Positions 48,219 to 58,032 are shown, numbered from the stretch's first letter. The stretch is DNA of 64,000 nucleotides from Pseudarthrobacter sulfonivorans (GCF_014712225.1 NZ_JACXBW010000010.1:62001-126000); one strand, 5' to 3'. A program made the numbers and translations. The notes: generated by a model from the sequence alone, not told the origin.

Positions 48219-49211
48219 ATGGACATTAGCCAGAACACCGTATTGGTCCTGATTGAGACCACCACCCGAGGCGTCCTCCAGCGAACGTCCTCCGGAATGC
48301 TTGGTGCTGCGTCGCTCGTAGGATCACCCGTTGCTGTGGTGGTCAGCGCATCCGGTTCAGGAGCGAAACTCTCACAGGAGTTAGGGGCACAGGGCGCCGC
48401 CCACGTGGTCGTGGTCGAGTCGGACCGGGCTGCCACGGAACTGGGAACGTTGACTGTCGCCGTTTTGGCCCAATTGATCGGCGAGTTCGCGCCCGTCGCT
48501 GTTATCGTTCCACAGACCGTGGAATCCCGCAGTGTGGCAGGGAGGCTTGCAGTGCGAAGTGGCGGCGGCGTATGTGCGGACGCCGTGGGCCTTCGGTTCC
48601 AGGACGGTGAAGTGATCGTCCAGCACTCCGTTTTCGGCGGGGACTTCGTCACCGAGTCCACTGTGGAGGGCGGCCCCTGCATTGTCAGTGTGCGCCCCGG
48701 AAGCATCGATCAGCGGGCGAGTGCCGTGGATGCTCCTCAGGTGTCCATACTGGATGGCCGGACCTTGGCGCTAGGGGCACCGGGGCCCGTCATCCAGGCC
48801 GTCAGCGAACACCCTCCGGCCGCCGATCGACCTGAACTGCGCACTGCCAAGACTGTGGTCTCCGGAGGTCGCGGTCTGGGTTCTGCTGAAGGTTTCGGGC
48901 TTGCCGGTGACCTCGCAGACGCGCTTGGAGGCGCAGTGGGCGCGTCGCGTGCAGCAGTGGACGCCGGCTATGCGGCACAGGAACTGCAGGTGGGGCAGAC
49001 CGGCGTGACGGTCGCCCCAGACCTCTACATTGCGTTGGGCATTTCCGGAGCGATACAGCATAAGGCCGGCATGCAGACCTCGAAAACCATCGTGGCGATC
49101 GACAAGGATGCGGATGCTCCGATCTTCGAGATCGCGGACTTCGGGGTTGTCGGGAATGCCTTCGACGTGGTCCCCGCGCTGGTCGCCGAACTGCGCGCCC
49201 GACGGGGCTAA
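48219..49211 (+). CDS. etfA: Electron transfer flavoprotein subunit alpha
   Basis: A 330-residue EtfA. The C-terminal FAD domain has [13 protein letters not shown] near 212, SRAAVDAGY near 245, [18 protein letters not shown] and [14 protein letters not shown]. The FAD held here accepts electrons from dehydrogenases. AAGAAGGAAAG precedes the ATG, 45 bases after etfB. The cytochrome-b gene follows 44 bases later, suggesting a functional link. Confidence 0.95.
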   Translation: MDISQNTVLVLIETTTRGVLQRTSSGMLGAASLVGSPVAVVVSASGSGAKLSQELGAQGAAHVVVVESDRAATELGTLTVAVLAQLIGEFAPVAVIVPQTVESRSVAGRLAVRSGGGVCADAVGLRFQDGEVIVQHSVFGGDFVTESTVEGGPCIVSVRPGSIDQRASAVDAPQVSILDGRTLALGAPGPVIQAVSEHPPAADRPELRTAKTVVSGGRGLGSAEGFGLAGDLADALGGAVGASRAAVDAGYAAQELQVGQTGVTVAPDLYIALGISGAIQHKAGMQTSKTIVAIDKDADAPIFEIADFGVVGNAFDVVPALVAELRARRG

Positions 49212-49255
49212 GCCAAACGACCATCAAGACAGCATCGACCGGAGGAGCCCCCATC

Positions 49256-50494
49256 ATGACTACCGGCCCGCACAAGCAACCACCCGTCCCTGGCAACACG
49301 GCGCCCGAGGGAGAGAAGGTCCCCGCCTTGGCCTCGCGCCAGCGCCAGCGCATGGGCAGTTACACGCAGGCACCAGAGCCGGCCGCGCCGCAGAAGCAAC
49401 GAATAGGATCGACACCATCGATCCATTTGGTCGCCGCCGTACCCCGGCAGCGGCTGGGCGGATCGGCCGGGGCGTCCGATCTATCCGCGGACCGCGCTGC
49501 TGTGGAACCAGTCCCGGCCTCGTCGAGTGGTACGCGATCTTCGGCCTCGGGCACTGCAGTCGAGGAGGGCGCGCTGGCGGCAGGCAGTCGCTCTCACTGG
49601 GTGCGCCCCGTCGTCGCAATACTGGGCACCGTCGTTGTTGGGGTGGTGCTGGTGGTGCTGGCCCGCTGGATCCGCACGATGCCGGCTGTGCAGGAGTTCA
49701 TTGCGACCTACCCGGGGCATTCACGGCTCCCGGAAAGCAGTTCTGAAGGCATTCCCGCCTGGCTGGGGTGGCAGCACTTCCTGAACATGTTCTTCCTGGT
49801 GCTGATCGTGCGCACAGGACTTCAAGTACGGGGGGAGAAACGGGCGCCCGGGTACTGGAAGCCGAAGGTGAATTCTTTCTTCTCGCCCAAGGGGAACACC
49901 CCCAAGAAAGTCTCCCTGTCCCAGTGGCTGCACCAGGTGCTTGACGTGCTGTGGGTAGCCAACGGGGTCGTTTTTATCCTTTTGTTGGCTGTCACGGGGC
50001 ACTGGGCCCGGATCGTGCCAACGAGCTTGGATATCTTCCCGAACATGGTGTCCGCTGCGATTCAGTACGCCTCCCTGGACTGGCCGCTAGAGAAGCGGTG
50101 GGTGCACTACAACGCCCTACAAATGGCTGCGTACTTCCTCACGGTCTTCGTCGCCGCGCCGGTGGCCGTCATTTCCGGACTGCGGATGTCGACGTGGTGG
50201 CCGGCCAAGGCCGGAACGCTGAATAGGATCTATCCGCTGGAGATCGCCCGCGCCCTGCACTTTCCGGTGATGCTCTACTTCGTGGCGTTCACCGTGATCC
50301 ATGTCTTCCTGGTCTTTTTCACCGGTGCGCTGGGCAACCTCAACCACATGTACACCTCCCGTGACGTGGTGGATTGGTGGGGCCTGGGCATCTTTGTGGT
50401 TTCGATCCTCGTGATCGCTGCCGCGTGGTTCCTCACCAAGCCCGTATTCACGACTCCGCTGGCAACCCGGATGGGAACCGTGACCAAGAATTAG
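49256..50494 (+). CDS. b-type cytochrome membrane protein (cytochrome b561/hydrogenase-b-like)
   Basis: A 412-residue protein. Residues 1-110 are Pro/Ala/Gln-rich and probably disordered. About six membrane segments follow (near 116-137, 168-186, 230-252, 285-306, 338-360, 378-395). Likely haem-ligand histidines lie in WQHFLNM, WLHQVLD, WVHYNALQ, RALHFPVM and TVIHVFLV. The layout fits the cytochrome b561/thiosulphate-reductase-b/Ni-Fe-hydrogenase-b superfamily, which moves electrons to or from quinone. Position directly after etfBA suggests it may receive electrons from ETF or a partner, an inference from context only. Confidence 0.82.
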   Translation: MTTGPHKQPPVPGNTAPEGEKVPALASRQRQRMGSYTQAPEPAAPQKQRIGSTPSIHLVAAVPRQRLGGSAGASDLSADRAAVEPVPASSSGTRSSASGTAVEEGALAAGSRSHWVRPVVAILGTVVVGVVLVVLARWIRTMPAVQEFIATYPGHSRLPESSSEGIPAWLGWQHFLNMFFLVLIVRTGLQVRGEKRAPGYWKPKVNSFFSPKGNTPKKVSLSQWLHQVLDVLWVANGVVFILLLAVTGHWARIVPTSLDIFPNMVSAAIQYASLDWPLEKRWVHYNALQMAAYFLTVFVAAPVAVISGLRMSTWWPAKAGTLNRIYPLEIARALHFPVMLYFVAFTVIHVFLVFFTGALGNLNHMYTSRDVVDWWGLGIFVVSILVIAAAWFLTKPVFTTPLATRMGTVTKN

Positions 50495-50551
50495 GTGCCG
50501 GCCGCCGGGCAATCTTATAAAGTAACTTCCGTTTTTCCGAAAGGCACTACC

Positions 50552-51754
50552 TTGAATCCAGAGAGCAGAACACCCGTCATTCTCGGCGGGGCACGCACCC
50601 CGTTCGGCCGTTTCCGGGGCGGCCTGGCCGCGCTGTCCGCCAGCGACCTTGGCGCACACGCCATCCGCGCCGCGCTGGAACGTGCCGGGGTGGCCCCGGA
50701 GCAGATCGAGGCGGTAATCGTCGGGCAGGTCATCCAGGCCGGTGCGGGGCAGGGCCCGGCCCGACAGGCCAGCTTGGGTGCCGGCATCGGTTGGGATGTG
50801 CCCACCGTGACGGTCAACAAACTCTGCCTTTCCGGGCTGACCGCGGTCATCGACGCCGCCCGGATGATTCGCGCCGGGGAGGCAGATATTGTCGTTGCGG
50901 CCGGTCAGGAATCCATGAGCAACGCCCCGCACCTGATCAAGGGGCTGCGCGCCGGCGTCACCATCGGCGACACCCCGATGGTTGACTCGCTGAACTTTGA
51001 CGGGCTGCAGGATCCGTTCAGCGGGGAGCTGATGGGTGCCGCAACCGATGCCGGAAACGCGGCCCGCGGCATCAGCCGCGGGGACCAGGACGAAGTCTCT
51101 GCCCGTTCACACCAGCGCGCCGATGCGGCCCAGGCCGCCGGGATCTTCGATGCCGAGATCGCCCCCGTCGACGTCCCACAGCGCAAAGGTCGCGCGCTGA
51201 CATTCGACGCCGATGAAGGCATCCGCCCCGGAACGACGGAGGAGGCCCTCTCGGCTCTCAGGCCTGCTTTCTCGACGGCGGAGAACGCCACTGTCACCCC
51301 CGGCTCAGCCTCCCCGCTCTCCGACGGTGCCGCCGCCGTCGTGATCGCGAGTAAGGCCGTGGCCGAAGCTGCCGGACTGGAATGGATCGCCGAGATCGGT
51401 GCGCACGGCCAGACCGCCGGCCCGGACGGCTCGCTGCATTCCCAGCCCTCCCGGGCGATCGAGGCCGCGCTCAAGCGCGAGGGCCTGGGCATCGAGGACC
51501 TGGACCTTATTGAGATCAACGAGGCCTTCGCCTCCGTGGTCATCCAGTCGGCCCAGGACTTGGGCATCAAGACGGAGCGGATTAACGCCGAGGGCGGGGC
51601 GATCGCCCTCGGGCATCCGATCGGCGCGTCGGGTGCCCGGCTCGTGCTTCACCAGGCACTGGCCCTGCAGCGCGCGGGCGGTGGGACCGGAGTTGTCGCC
51701 CTCTGTGGCGGCGGCGGGCAGGGCGAAGCCCTGATCCTCAAGGCTGTCCGGTGA
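50552..51754 (+). CDS. Acetyl-CoA C-acyltransferase (thiolase)
   Basis: A 400-residue thiolase. Nucleophile Cys92 in VNKLCLSG, His in GHPIGASGARLVL and the second catalytic Cys in CGGGGQGEA are all present. It cleaves a 3-ketoacyl-CoA in the last step of beta-oxidation. The start is TTG at 50552 after GAAAGG; an earlier GTG (50495) has no spacing support. Its stop overlaps the GTG of the next gene (gtga), so the two act as a FadA/FadB-like pair. Confidence 0.93.
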   Translation: MNPESRTPVILGGARTPFGRFRGGLAALSASDLGAHAIRAALERAGVAPEQIEAVIVGQVIQAGAGQGPARQASLGAGIGWDVPTVTVNKLCLSGLTAVIDAARMIRAGEADIVVAAGQESMSNAPHLIKGLRAGVTIGDTPMVDSLNFDGLQDPFSGELMGAATDAGNAARGISRGDQDEVSARSHQRADAAQAAGIFDAEIAPVDVPQRKGRALTFDADEGIRPGTTEEALSALRPAFSTAENATVTPGSASPLSDGAAAVVIASKAVAEAAGLEWIAEIGAHGQTAGPDGSLHSQPSRAIEAALKREGLGIEDLDLIEINEAFASVVIQSAQDLGIKTERINAEGGAIALGHPIGASGARLVLHQALALQRAGGGTGVVALCGGGGQGEALILKAVR

Positions 51755-53871
51755 ACGCGGCCGTTTCCGGTGCTCCGGATGGCAGCGAGAGCACCAAATA
51801 TTCGTCGCTGGAGGAAATTGAGTTACACGGGCTGGGAACCTTCGCACTGATCACGTTGACCGGTGCGCGCGACCGAAACCCGGCCACCTTCAGCCCCGAG
51901 TCATTGAACGAACTATGCACATTCCTGCGGCACGTCAAAAATCGTGCGGCGGCTGGTGAATTTGCCGGTGTTGGTATCACCGGGCAGGGCAGAAGTTTTG
52001 CGGCCGGCGCGGATCTGAAAGCCATGCGAGTACTCGCCGATGCCGGGGCAGCCCGCGGCTTCGCCGCCCTCGGCCATGAGGTCTTCGGTGTCCTCGCCTC
52101 TATGCCAGTACCGACCTTCGCGTTTATCAACGGTGCAGCAATTGGTGGGGGACTGGAGATCGCCCTCGCGGCCGGTTACCGCACCATCTCCGCCGCAGTC
52201 AGCGCCGTCTCCCTGCCCGAGGCGTACCTCGGCTTGGTCCCGGGGTGGGGCGGTGTGTACCGGCTGCCGAGACTGATTGGGCCGGCCAACGCGGTCAAAG
52301 TCATGATCGAAAACCCCCTGAGCAACAACAGGGTTCTCGACGGAACGACTGCCTTTGAACTAGGGATTGCCGACGCCGTCTTCCAGCCAGGCGATTTCCT
52401 GGAACAGTCCCTGGCCTGGGCGTCCCGGATCATCGGGGCCGATGCAGCCGGCCGGCGACAGCTCGACGAGCGTCGGGGGCGGAAGGCTTCGTACACGCCG
52501 GCGGACTGGGACGACGCCGTCGCCGCCGGCCGCGCCATCGTTGCTTCAAAGACTGCGGATGCGGCACCGGCGCCTGCGCGGGTTCTGGGCCTGCTTGAAC
52601 GTGGCAGGAACCTCAACCAGGCCGAATCCGCCGAGCTGGAAATCGAGGCGGTTGTTGAGCTCCTTCAGACACCGCAGTTCAAGGATTCGGTTTACGCGTT
52701 CCTCGACGTGCTCCAGCACCGGTCCAGGAATCCGTCAGATGCACCTGATCCGGAGCTGGCCCGCCCGGTCAACAAGGTCGGCGTTGTCGGAGCCGGCCTG
52801 ATGGCCGGCCAACTGGCACTCCTCTTCGCGCGGCAGCTGCAGATACCCGTAGTCATGACAGATATCGACCAGGCCCGTGTGGACCGAGGCGTTGGTTACG
52901 TCCACTGCGAGGCCGACAAGCTGCTGGCGAGGAAACGCATCTCTGCCGATGCGGCCAATCGTATCAAGACCCTGGTCAGCGGGTCGGTGTCCAAGGCCGC
53001 CTTCGCCGATGCAGACTTCGTCATTGAGGCGGTCTTCGAAGACCTGCCGGTGAAGAAACAGGTCTTCGCCGAGGTCGAAGCGGTGGTCTCCGACCAATGC
53101 ATCATCGCCACCAACACGTCGTCGCTGTCCGTTACGGAGATGGCGGCGGACCTGCTGCACCCCGAGCGCGTCGTCGGCTTCCACTTTTTCAACCCGGTCG
53201 CTGTCATGCCTCTGGTGGAAATCGTCCGCGCCCCGAAGAGCAGCGAGGACGCGCTGGCCACCGTATTCGTCCTCGGCAAGGCTCTGAGGAAGACCACTGT
53301 GCTGGTCGGGGATGCCGCTGCATTCGTCGTCAACCGGGTCCTGTTGCGCCTGTTGACGGAAGTCTCGAAGGCCTTCGACAACGGCACCCCGGCCGGGATC
53401 GCGGACAACGCGCTCAAACCCATGGGCCTGCCGATGACACCATTTACGCTCCTGGCCATGATCGGCCTCCCGGTCGCCCAGCATGTCACCGAATCCCTCC
53501 ATACTGCATTCGGTGAGCGGTTCACCGTTTCGGCCAACCTGGCGAAGCTCGTCGAACAGGGGATCGCCACGCTTTGGGTCACCGACCACGACGGCGGCCG
53601 GAACGTCCCGCAATCCACACTCGATCTCCTGGAGTTTGGCACGTCCCCGGCTACCTCCGCCCAGCTGCTCGAAAGAGTGCAGGACGCCCTTGCACAAGAG
53701 ATTGGACTGTTGTTAGACGAGGGTGTCGTGGCCTCTCCCGAAGACGTTGACCTTTGTATGATTACCGGCGCCGGATGGCCGCTGCACCTAGGCGGCATCA
53801 CCCCCTATCTGGACCGGACCGGCGCCTCGGAACGGGTCAACGGCATGCGCTTCCACCCTCAAAGGCGCTAG
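51751..53871 (+). CDS. Fused enoyl-CoA hydratase / 3-hydroxyacyl-CoA dehydrogenase (FadB-like)
   Basis: A 706-residue bifunctional enzyme. The crotonase half (about 1-300) shows RSFAAGADLKAM, GGGLEIALAAGY and PEAYLGLVPGWGG. The dehydrogenase half (about 345-700) shows the NAD loop VGVVGAGLMAGQLA, ATNTSSLSVTEMA, VGFHFFNPVAVMPLVE and FVVNRVLLRLL. It hydrates enoyl-CoA and oxidises the 3-hydroxyacyl-CoA. GTG start overlaps the thiolase stop. The NAD loop has LMAGQLA where many relatives have GSGIA, still compatible with binding. Confidence 0.93.
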   Translation: MNAAVSGAPDGSESTKYSSLEEIELHGLGTFALITLTGARDRNPATFSPESLNELCTFLRHVKNRAAAGEFAGVGITGQGRSFAAGADLKAMRVLADAGAARGFAALGHEVFGVLASMPVPTFAFINGAAIGGGLEIALAAGYRTISAAVSAVSLPEAYLGLVPGWGGVYRLPRLIGPANAVKVMIENPLSNNRVLDGTTAFELGIADAVFQPGDFLEQSLAWASRIIGADAAGRRQLDERRGRKASYTPADWDDAVAAGRAIVASKTADAAPAPARVLGLLERGRNLNQAESAELEIEAVVELLQTPQFKDSVYAFLDVLQHRSRNPSDAPDPELARPVNKVGVVGAGLMAGQLALLFARQLQIPVVMTDIDQARVDRGVGYVHCEADKLLARKRISADAANRIKTLVSGSVSKAAFADADFVIEAVFEDLPVKKQVFAEVEAVVSDQCIIATNTSSLSVTEMAADLLHPERVVGFHFFNPVAVMPLVEIVRAPKSSEDALATVFVLGKALRKTTVLVGDAAAFVVNRVLLRLLTEVSKAFDNGTPAGIADNALKPMGLPMTPFTLLAMIGLPVAQHVTESLHTAFGERFTVSANLAKLVEQGIATLWVTDHDGGRNVPQSTLDLLEFGTSPATSAQLLERVQDALAQEIGLLLDEGVVASPEDVDLCMITGAGWPLHLGGITPYLDRTGASERVNGMRFHPQRR

Positions 53872-53890
53872 GTCGAACGGGGCAAAGCTG

Positions 53891-54901
53891 TCAGAACCCG
53901 TCCCGGGTGACCGCGATTTTTCCGAAATGGTTGCCTGAGTTGAGACGGCGGAACCCGTCCGCGAGTGTCTCGAAAGTGAAGGTCGAGTCGATGACCGGCC
54001 TGATCCCGATCGCGTCGAGGGCTTTGACCAGGTCCCGCTGATGGTGCCGGCTTCCCACACAGAGGCCCTGCAGGTGGATTTGCCTGCCGAGCATCCGTGC
54101 AATTGGCACCTTCCCGACAGCCCCTGCCCGGACGCCTACCATCGCGATGTGCCCGCCCACGGAGACCGCTTCGAAGGACTGCGTCAAGGTTTCTGCGCCG
54201 CCGATCTCAATTACGATGTCCGCACCGCGGCCATCGGTGATGTCGCGTACCTTCATGCCCCAGTCAGGGGTCTCGCGGTAGTTGATGAGGTGATCAGCGC
54301 CGAGGGCATGCAAGCGCTCGAGTTTGGTTTGATTTGATGATGTGGAAATTACGGTCGCTCCCATAGCCTTCGCGATCTGCAACCCAAAAACCGCGACGCC
54401 TCCTGAGCCCATGGTCAGAACTACGTCTCCGGCCTTCACACCTCCCTGCTGGAGAGCTCGCCACGCCGTTACCCCCGCTGTTGGCAACGTGGCTGCCTCG
54501 ACGTGGGTCCAGCCGCTCGGAGCCCTTGTGAATGACGTTGCGGACCTCACGACGACCTCTTGTGCGTATCCATCGATTCCGTCGCCGGGAACGGTCCTCA
54601 TATCCGGCAGGACAGGCGGGCCAGCAACCCACCCGGGCCAGAACGTCGAGATGACAGGGTCACCGGCGCGGAACTCGGTGACGCCTGCTCCGACATCTTC
54701 GACGATACCCGCGCCATCGGCAAGAGGAACCTGGCCGTCGTTGCCGAAGGTGCGCACGATTGCCAAATAGTCATGTGCGTTGAGCGAGTTGGCCTCAACG
54801 CGGACGCGGACTTGTCCCGGCCCCGGATTCCCGGGATCTGCAACCGTCTCGGTTGTCAGCCTTTTCAAGCCTGTTGCCGAACTCAATTTGACGGCCTTCA
54901 T
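53891..54901 (-). CDS. Zinc-type/quinone-oxidoreductase-like MDR protein
   Basis: A 336-residue medium-chain dehydrogenase/reductase of the quinone-oxidoreductase type. The NADPH motif is VLTMGSGGVAVFGLQIAKAMG near 160, followed by GADHLINY. It lacks the cysteine-rich structural-zinc lobe, so zinc-independent reduction of an enone or quinone is likely. GGAGGC precedes the ATG at 54901; the longer start at 54949 is not supported. It ends 19 bases from the end of the convergent FadB-like gene. Confidence 0.88.
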   Translation of the reverse strand: MKAVKLSSATGLKRLTTETVADPGNPGPGQVRVRVEANSLNAHDYLAIVRTFGNDGQVPLADGAGIVEDVGAGVTEFRAGDPVISTFWPGWVAGPPVLPDMRTVPGDGIDGYAQEVVVRSATSFTRAPSGWTHVEAATLPTAGVTAWRALQQGGVKAGDVVLTMGSGGVAVFGLQIAKAMGATVISTSSNQTKLERLHALGADHLINYRETPDWGMKVRDITDGRGADIVIEIGGAETLTQSFEAVSVGGHIAMVGVRAGAVGKVPIARMLGRQIHLQGLCVGSRHHQRDLVKALDAIGIRPVIDSTFTFETLADGFRRLNSGNHFGKIAVTRDGF

Positions 54902-54939
54902 GGAGCCTCCTTTGGCTGTAAACGCCGCCGCGAAATGGG

Positions 54940-55176
54940 TCAAGTGCATGCCAAGGTGTCAGTCCTTGAGGTGTGTGGCACCAACAGTTCGTGGCTGTGA
55001 TGGAGCAAGAACTCGTGGCGGGGGTGGAGACCAATCCACGGGCTTGCTGACAGGTCGTCAATGTTGATGGCCTGCCGGGATACCGCTGCTTCCTGTGCGG
55101 GTGGAGGCTGATCCGGCAGGCTCGACCCTAGCGGGCGCTGAACAGTGCGATTAAGAGACACTTCGCGTCTGGGCAT
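54940..55176 (-). CDS. Possible small His-rich protein
   Basis: A 78-codon frame ending 38 bases before the quinone-oxidoreductase gene in the same direction. The C-terminal half is rich in His (GLHPRHEFLLHHSHELL). A weak ribosome-binding site (GAAAG) lies eight bases before the ATG. I do not recognise it. It could be a leader gene of the operon or only an open frame in high-GC DNA. Confidence 0.3.
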   Translation of the reverse strand: MPRREVSLNRTVQRPLGSSLPDQPPPAQEAAVSRQAINIDDLSASPWIGLHPRHEFLLHHSHELLVPHTSRTDTLACT

Positions 55177-55234
55177 GGTTTTTCTTTCGTTGGAGGATAC
55201 AGGAGGATGTCGTTGATTTCACGTTCCCGCAAGT

Positions 55235-55271
55235 AACCGGCCCGGGCAATAAGCCACTGCCCGGGCCGGTT
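55235..55271 (-). terminator. Strong hairpin after the alcohol dehydrogenase gene
   Basis: 55235-55248 (AACCGGCCCGGGCA) and 55258-55271 are exact reverse complements, a 14-bp stem with a 9-base loop, about 80 bases beyond the stop of the minus-strand alcohol dehydrogenase. T-richness after the stem is weak, but stability is high. Confidence 0.7.
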
Positions 55272-55348
55272 CGATTCATTACCTTCAGGGTGCTAGTTGG
55301 CGAAACTTTGACGGCCCCGGGAATTAGCGGGAGGTTGGGTCGCCGTTA

Positions 55349-56455
55349 TCAGTCGTCGTAGACGATGAGGCCGCGGATGTTCCGTCCTTCGAGCATGTCT
55401 TTGAAGCCGGTGTTGATCTCATCGAGGGTGTACTTGCGCGTGATCATCCCGTCCAAGTCCATTTTTCCGGCGCGGGCCAGTTCCAGGAGCCGCGGGACGT
55501 CCACGCGGGGGTTGCAGTCACCGTAGAGGGTGCCGATGATCCGCTTCCCGAACAGGGTGAGCAGCGAGCTCGACAGGTGCATGTTCTCCTCGGCAGCGTC
55601 GTCGGCGACGCCGGTCAGGACGATGGTGCCGCCCTTACGTGTGAGGAAGAAGGCGTCGCGGATGATGTCCCCGGTGACGACACCGGCCGTGACAACGGCC
55701 ACGTCGACTCCAACTCCGTTTGTGCGCTCCCAAAGATCCGCCATGGCTTCTTCACCGGAGGCATAGACGAAGTCGGCGCCCAACTTCTTTGCGAAATCCC
55801 TTTTGCCTTCCACCGGGTCGATCACCGCTACCAGACCCGCGTTCGTCTGTACTGCGGCGTTGACGGCGTTGGCGCCGATGCCGCCGCAGCCGTAGATCGC
55901 CACGACGTCACCCGCGCGCACTTGGCCGGCGTTGATAACCGAACCCCAACCGGTCGCCACACCGCATGTCACAAGTGAGACCCACTCCAACGGAAGGTCC
56001 TTGTCTACCTTGATCACTGAGCGCTGGTCGAGGACAGCGTGTTCGGCGAAGGTCCCGGTGGCTGCGATGGCGCCAACTGGCTGGCCCTCGTAGTGGAACC
56101 GGTAGCCGCCGTTGGCCAGCTCCCCAGACATCATGTTGGCCCCAAGATCGCACAGGTTCCCTTGCCCGGTGACGCAGAAGCGGCACACTCCGCAGCTGGG
56201 AATCCACGAACACGCGACATGATCACCTACCTCCAGTCCGGTGACGCCCTCCCCGACTGCTTCGATGATCCCGGCCCCTTCGTGGCCTCCGACCATTAGC
56301 GGGAGTTCAAGATGCTGCAAGTGTTCGTCGGAGTGGCAGAGTCCGGCTACCTTCAACTTGATTCGCACCTCTCCCGGGCCGGGATCGGCCAGATCGAATT
56401 CGAGTATTTCCCAGTCTTGGCCTACGCCGCGCAGGGCAGCAGCACGTGTCTTCAT
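55349..56455 (-). CDS. NDMA-dependent (mycofactocin-associated) alcohol dehydrogenase
   Basis: A 368-residue zinc alcohol dehydrogenase. Catalytic zinc ligands lie in LCHSDEH, GGHEGAG and TCGVATGWG; structural zinc cysteines in CGVCRFCVTGQGNLC; the NAD loop is YGCGGIGANAV. The sequence closely fits the nicotinoprotein NDMA-dependent alcohol dehydrogenases whose tightly bound NAD is re-oxidised by mycofactocin. It oxidises a primary alcohol to an aldehyde. It lies 67 bases after an ALDH gene in the same direction, which would take the aldehyde onward, and that operon is divergent from the mycofactocin operon. Confidence 0.93.
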   Translation of the reverse strand: MKTRAAALRGVGQDWEILEFDLADPGPGEVRIKLKVAGLCHSDEHLQHLELPLMVGGHEGAGIIEAVGEGVTGLEVGDHVACSWIPSCGVCRFCVTGQGNLCDLGANMMSGELANGGYRFHYEGQPVGAIAATGTFAEHAVLDQRSVIKVDKDLPLEWVSLVTCGVATGWGSVINAGQVRAGDVVAIYGCGGIGANAVNAAVQTNAGLVAVIDPVEGKRDFAKKLGADFVYASGEEAMADLWERTNGVGVDVAVVTAGVVTGDIIRDAFFLTRKGGTIVLTGVADDAAEENMHLSSSLLTLFGKRIIGTLYGDCNPRVDVPRLLELARAGKMDLDGMITRKYTLDEINTGFKDMLEGRNIRGLIVYDD

Positions 56456-56522
56456 CGTTGAATTCCTTGCTTTTATCGGTGGTGGTGGTGGTGGTGCCGG
56501 GACAGACTATTGATATCGGCAC

Positions 56523-57962
56523 TCAGCCGAGTTTGATCGCCTTGTAACGCAAGAACTCCTCGATGCCTTCAATGCCGTTCTCGCGCCCGAGGCCGGACTT
56601 GCGCGTGCCACCGAACGGGGCGAAGAACGAGATACCGGCAGAGTTGATCGCCACCGTGCCCGAATCGATGCGCAACGCGAGGTTCTCGGCGACGGCAGGA
56701 TCGGAGGCGAAGACCGCAGCGGAGAGGCCGTAGTCGGTGCCGTTGGCAATCTCAATGGCCTCGTCTAGGTCGTCGTAGGGCATCACGGCCAGAACGGGGC
56801 CGAAGATCTCTTCCCGGGCGATGTCCATCTCGGGAGTGACGTCCGCGAAGATGGTCGGTTCGACGTAGAAGCCCTCGTCAAGGCCAGCGGGCCGCCCGCC
56901 CCCAGCTACGAGTCGGGCGCCCTGCTCGTGAGCTACCCTGATGTAGTTGGTCACCTTCTGGTACTGCATAGCAGTACCCAGCGGACCTAGCATGCTGGTT
57001 TCCGACAACGGTGACCCGATGGTCCACTGGCCGAACGCCTCGGCCAGACCTGCGATAACTTCCTCTTGGCGTTCGCGCGGCACCAGAACCCTGGAAAGCG
57101 CTACGCAGACCTGCCCCTGGAAAGGAAGGAAGCCAGGGACTATCGCCTCAAGCAGCTTGCCCAGCGGGAAGTCGCCGACAACCAGCGCGGGTGACTTGCC
57201 GCCGAGCTCAAGCGTAACGTCAGTGATATTTGCAGCACAGGATTCCATCACGGCACGACCGGCGCCGACACTTCCCGTAAGACTCACTTTGTCAACGTCC
57301 GGGTGCGAAACCAGGGCCTGACTGACCTCGACGCCACCGGGGACCACGGTGAGCACTCCTTCCGGGAGCCCGGCGTCGGACGCCATCTGCGCAATCACGC
57401 GTGAGGTGATCTGCGATTCCACGGCCGGTTTCATCACCACCGTGCACCCCGCAAGCAGTGCCGGGATCACCTTCGTGACGAGATAAAGACTTGGTCCGTT
57501 CCAGGTGGTGATGATGACCGCGACGCCCGTAGGCTCACGCAGGACACGCACGCGTCCGTCCGGCAGCTCCCGCACCTCGTCCAGTTCGATGGCTCCGCCC
57601 AGGGCAAGGGTGTACCGCCAAATGCCCGGAACGAAGGAGTCCAGGAGCCGGGTGTGGCTCACGGTCGGACCGCTTTCTTCAGTCCACGCGGCCCCAAACT
57701 CTTCGGCACGGGCCTCGTAGGCCTGACAGAAGCGCTCGAGGACCTCGGCACGCTCAGCCATGCTCAGTCGAGGCCAGCCGGAGTGATCGAAGGCCTTGCG
57801 CGCGGCAGCAACGGCGGTATGTGCGTCTTCGACGTTCGGCAAAGGGTAGGTCTTCACCACGCGCTCTGTGGCAGGTGAGATGACGTCGTAGGTTTCCGGT
57901 CCTGAAGCCTGGATCACAGCGGTATCGAGTGCTTCGTTGACGGGCGTGGTGGTAGCGGTCAT
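56523..57962 (-). CDS. Aldehyde dehydrogenase (NAD(P)+)
   Basis: A 479-residue ALDH. VIITTWNGPS near 145, LTGSVGAGR near 225, LELGGKSPALVV near 247 (Glu) and FQGQVCVALSRV near 282 (Cys) are present. Residues and length are complete. The ATG at 57962 follows GGAGGAC; the longer start at 58010 would run into the promoter. It starts the leftward operon with the alcohol dehydrogenase and shares a divergent promoter with mftA. Confidence 0.93.
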   Translation of the reverse strand: MTATTTPVNEALDTAVIQASGPETYDVISPATERVVKTYPLPNVEDAHTAVAAARKAFDHSGWPRLSMAERAEVLERFCQAYEARAEEFGAAWTEESGPTVSHTRLLDSFVPGIWRYTLALGGAIELDEVRELPDGRVRVLREPTGVAVIITTWNGPSLYLVTKVIPALLAGCTVVMKPAVESQITSRVIAQMASDAGLPEGVLTVVPGGVEVSQALVSHPDVDKVSLTGSVGAGRAVMESCAANITDVTLELGGKSPALVVGDFPLGKLLEAIVPGFLPFQGQVCVALSRVLVPRERQEEVIAGLAEAFGQWTIGSPLSETSMLGPLGTAMQYQKVTNYIRVAHEQGARLVAGGGRPAGLDEGFYVEPTIFADVTPEMDIAREEIFGPVLAVMPYDDLDEAIEIANGTDYGLSAAVFASDPAVAENLALRIDSGTVAINSAGISFFAPFGGTRKSGLGRENGIEGIEEFLRYKAIKLG

Positions 57963-58018
57963 GCGTCCTCCGAGGTGGTTTTTCCAAGCATCTGATGTGA
58001 CATGTAACACTGTAATAT

Positions 58019-58032
58019 AATTGTCAACACTT
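58019..58032. promoter_or_regulatory. Operator candidate in the mycofactocin divergent promoter
   Basis: Read on the minus strand it is AAGTGTTGACAATT, with TTGACA facing the ALDH operon; mftA starts at 58156 on the other side. The wider segment 57994-58057 is repeated in diverged form at 34936-34999. It ties the mycofactocin genes to the same regulatory motif as the catabolic operons. Confidence 0.5.
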
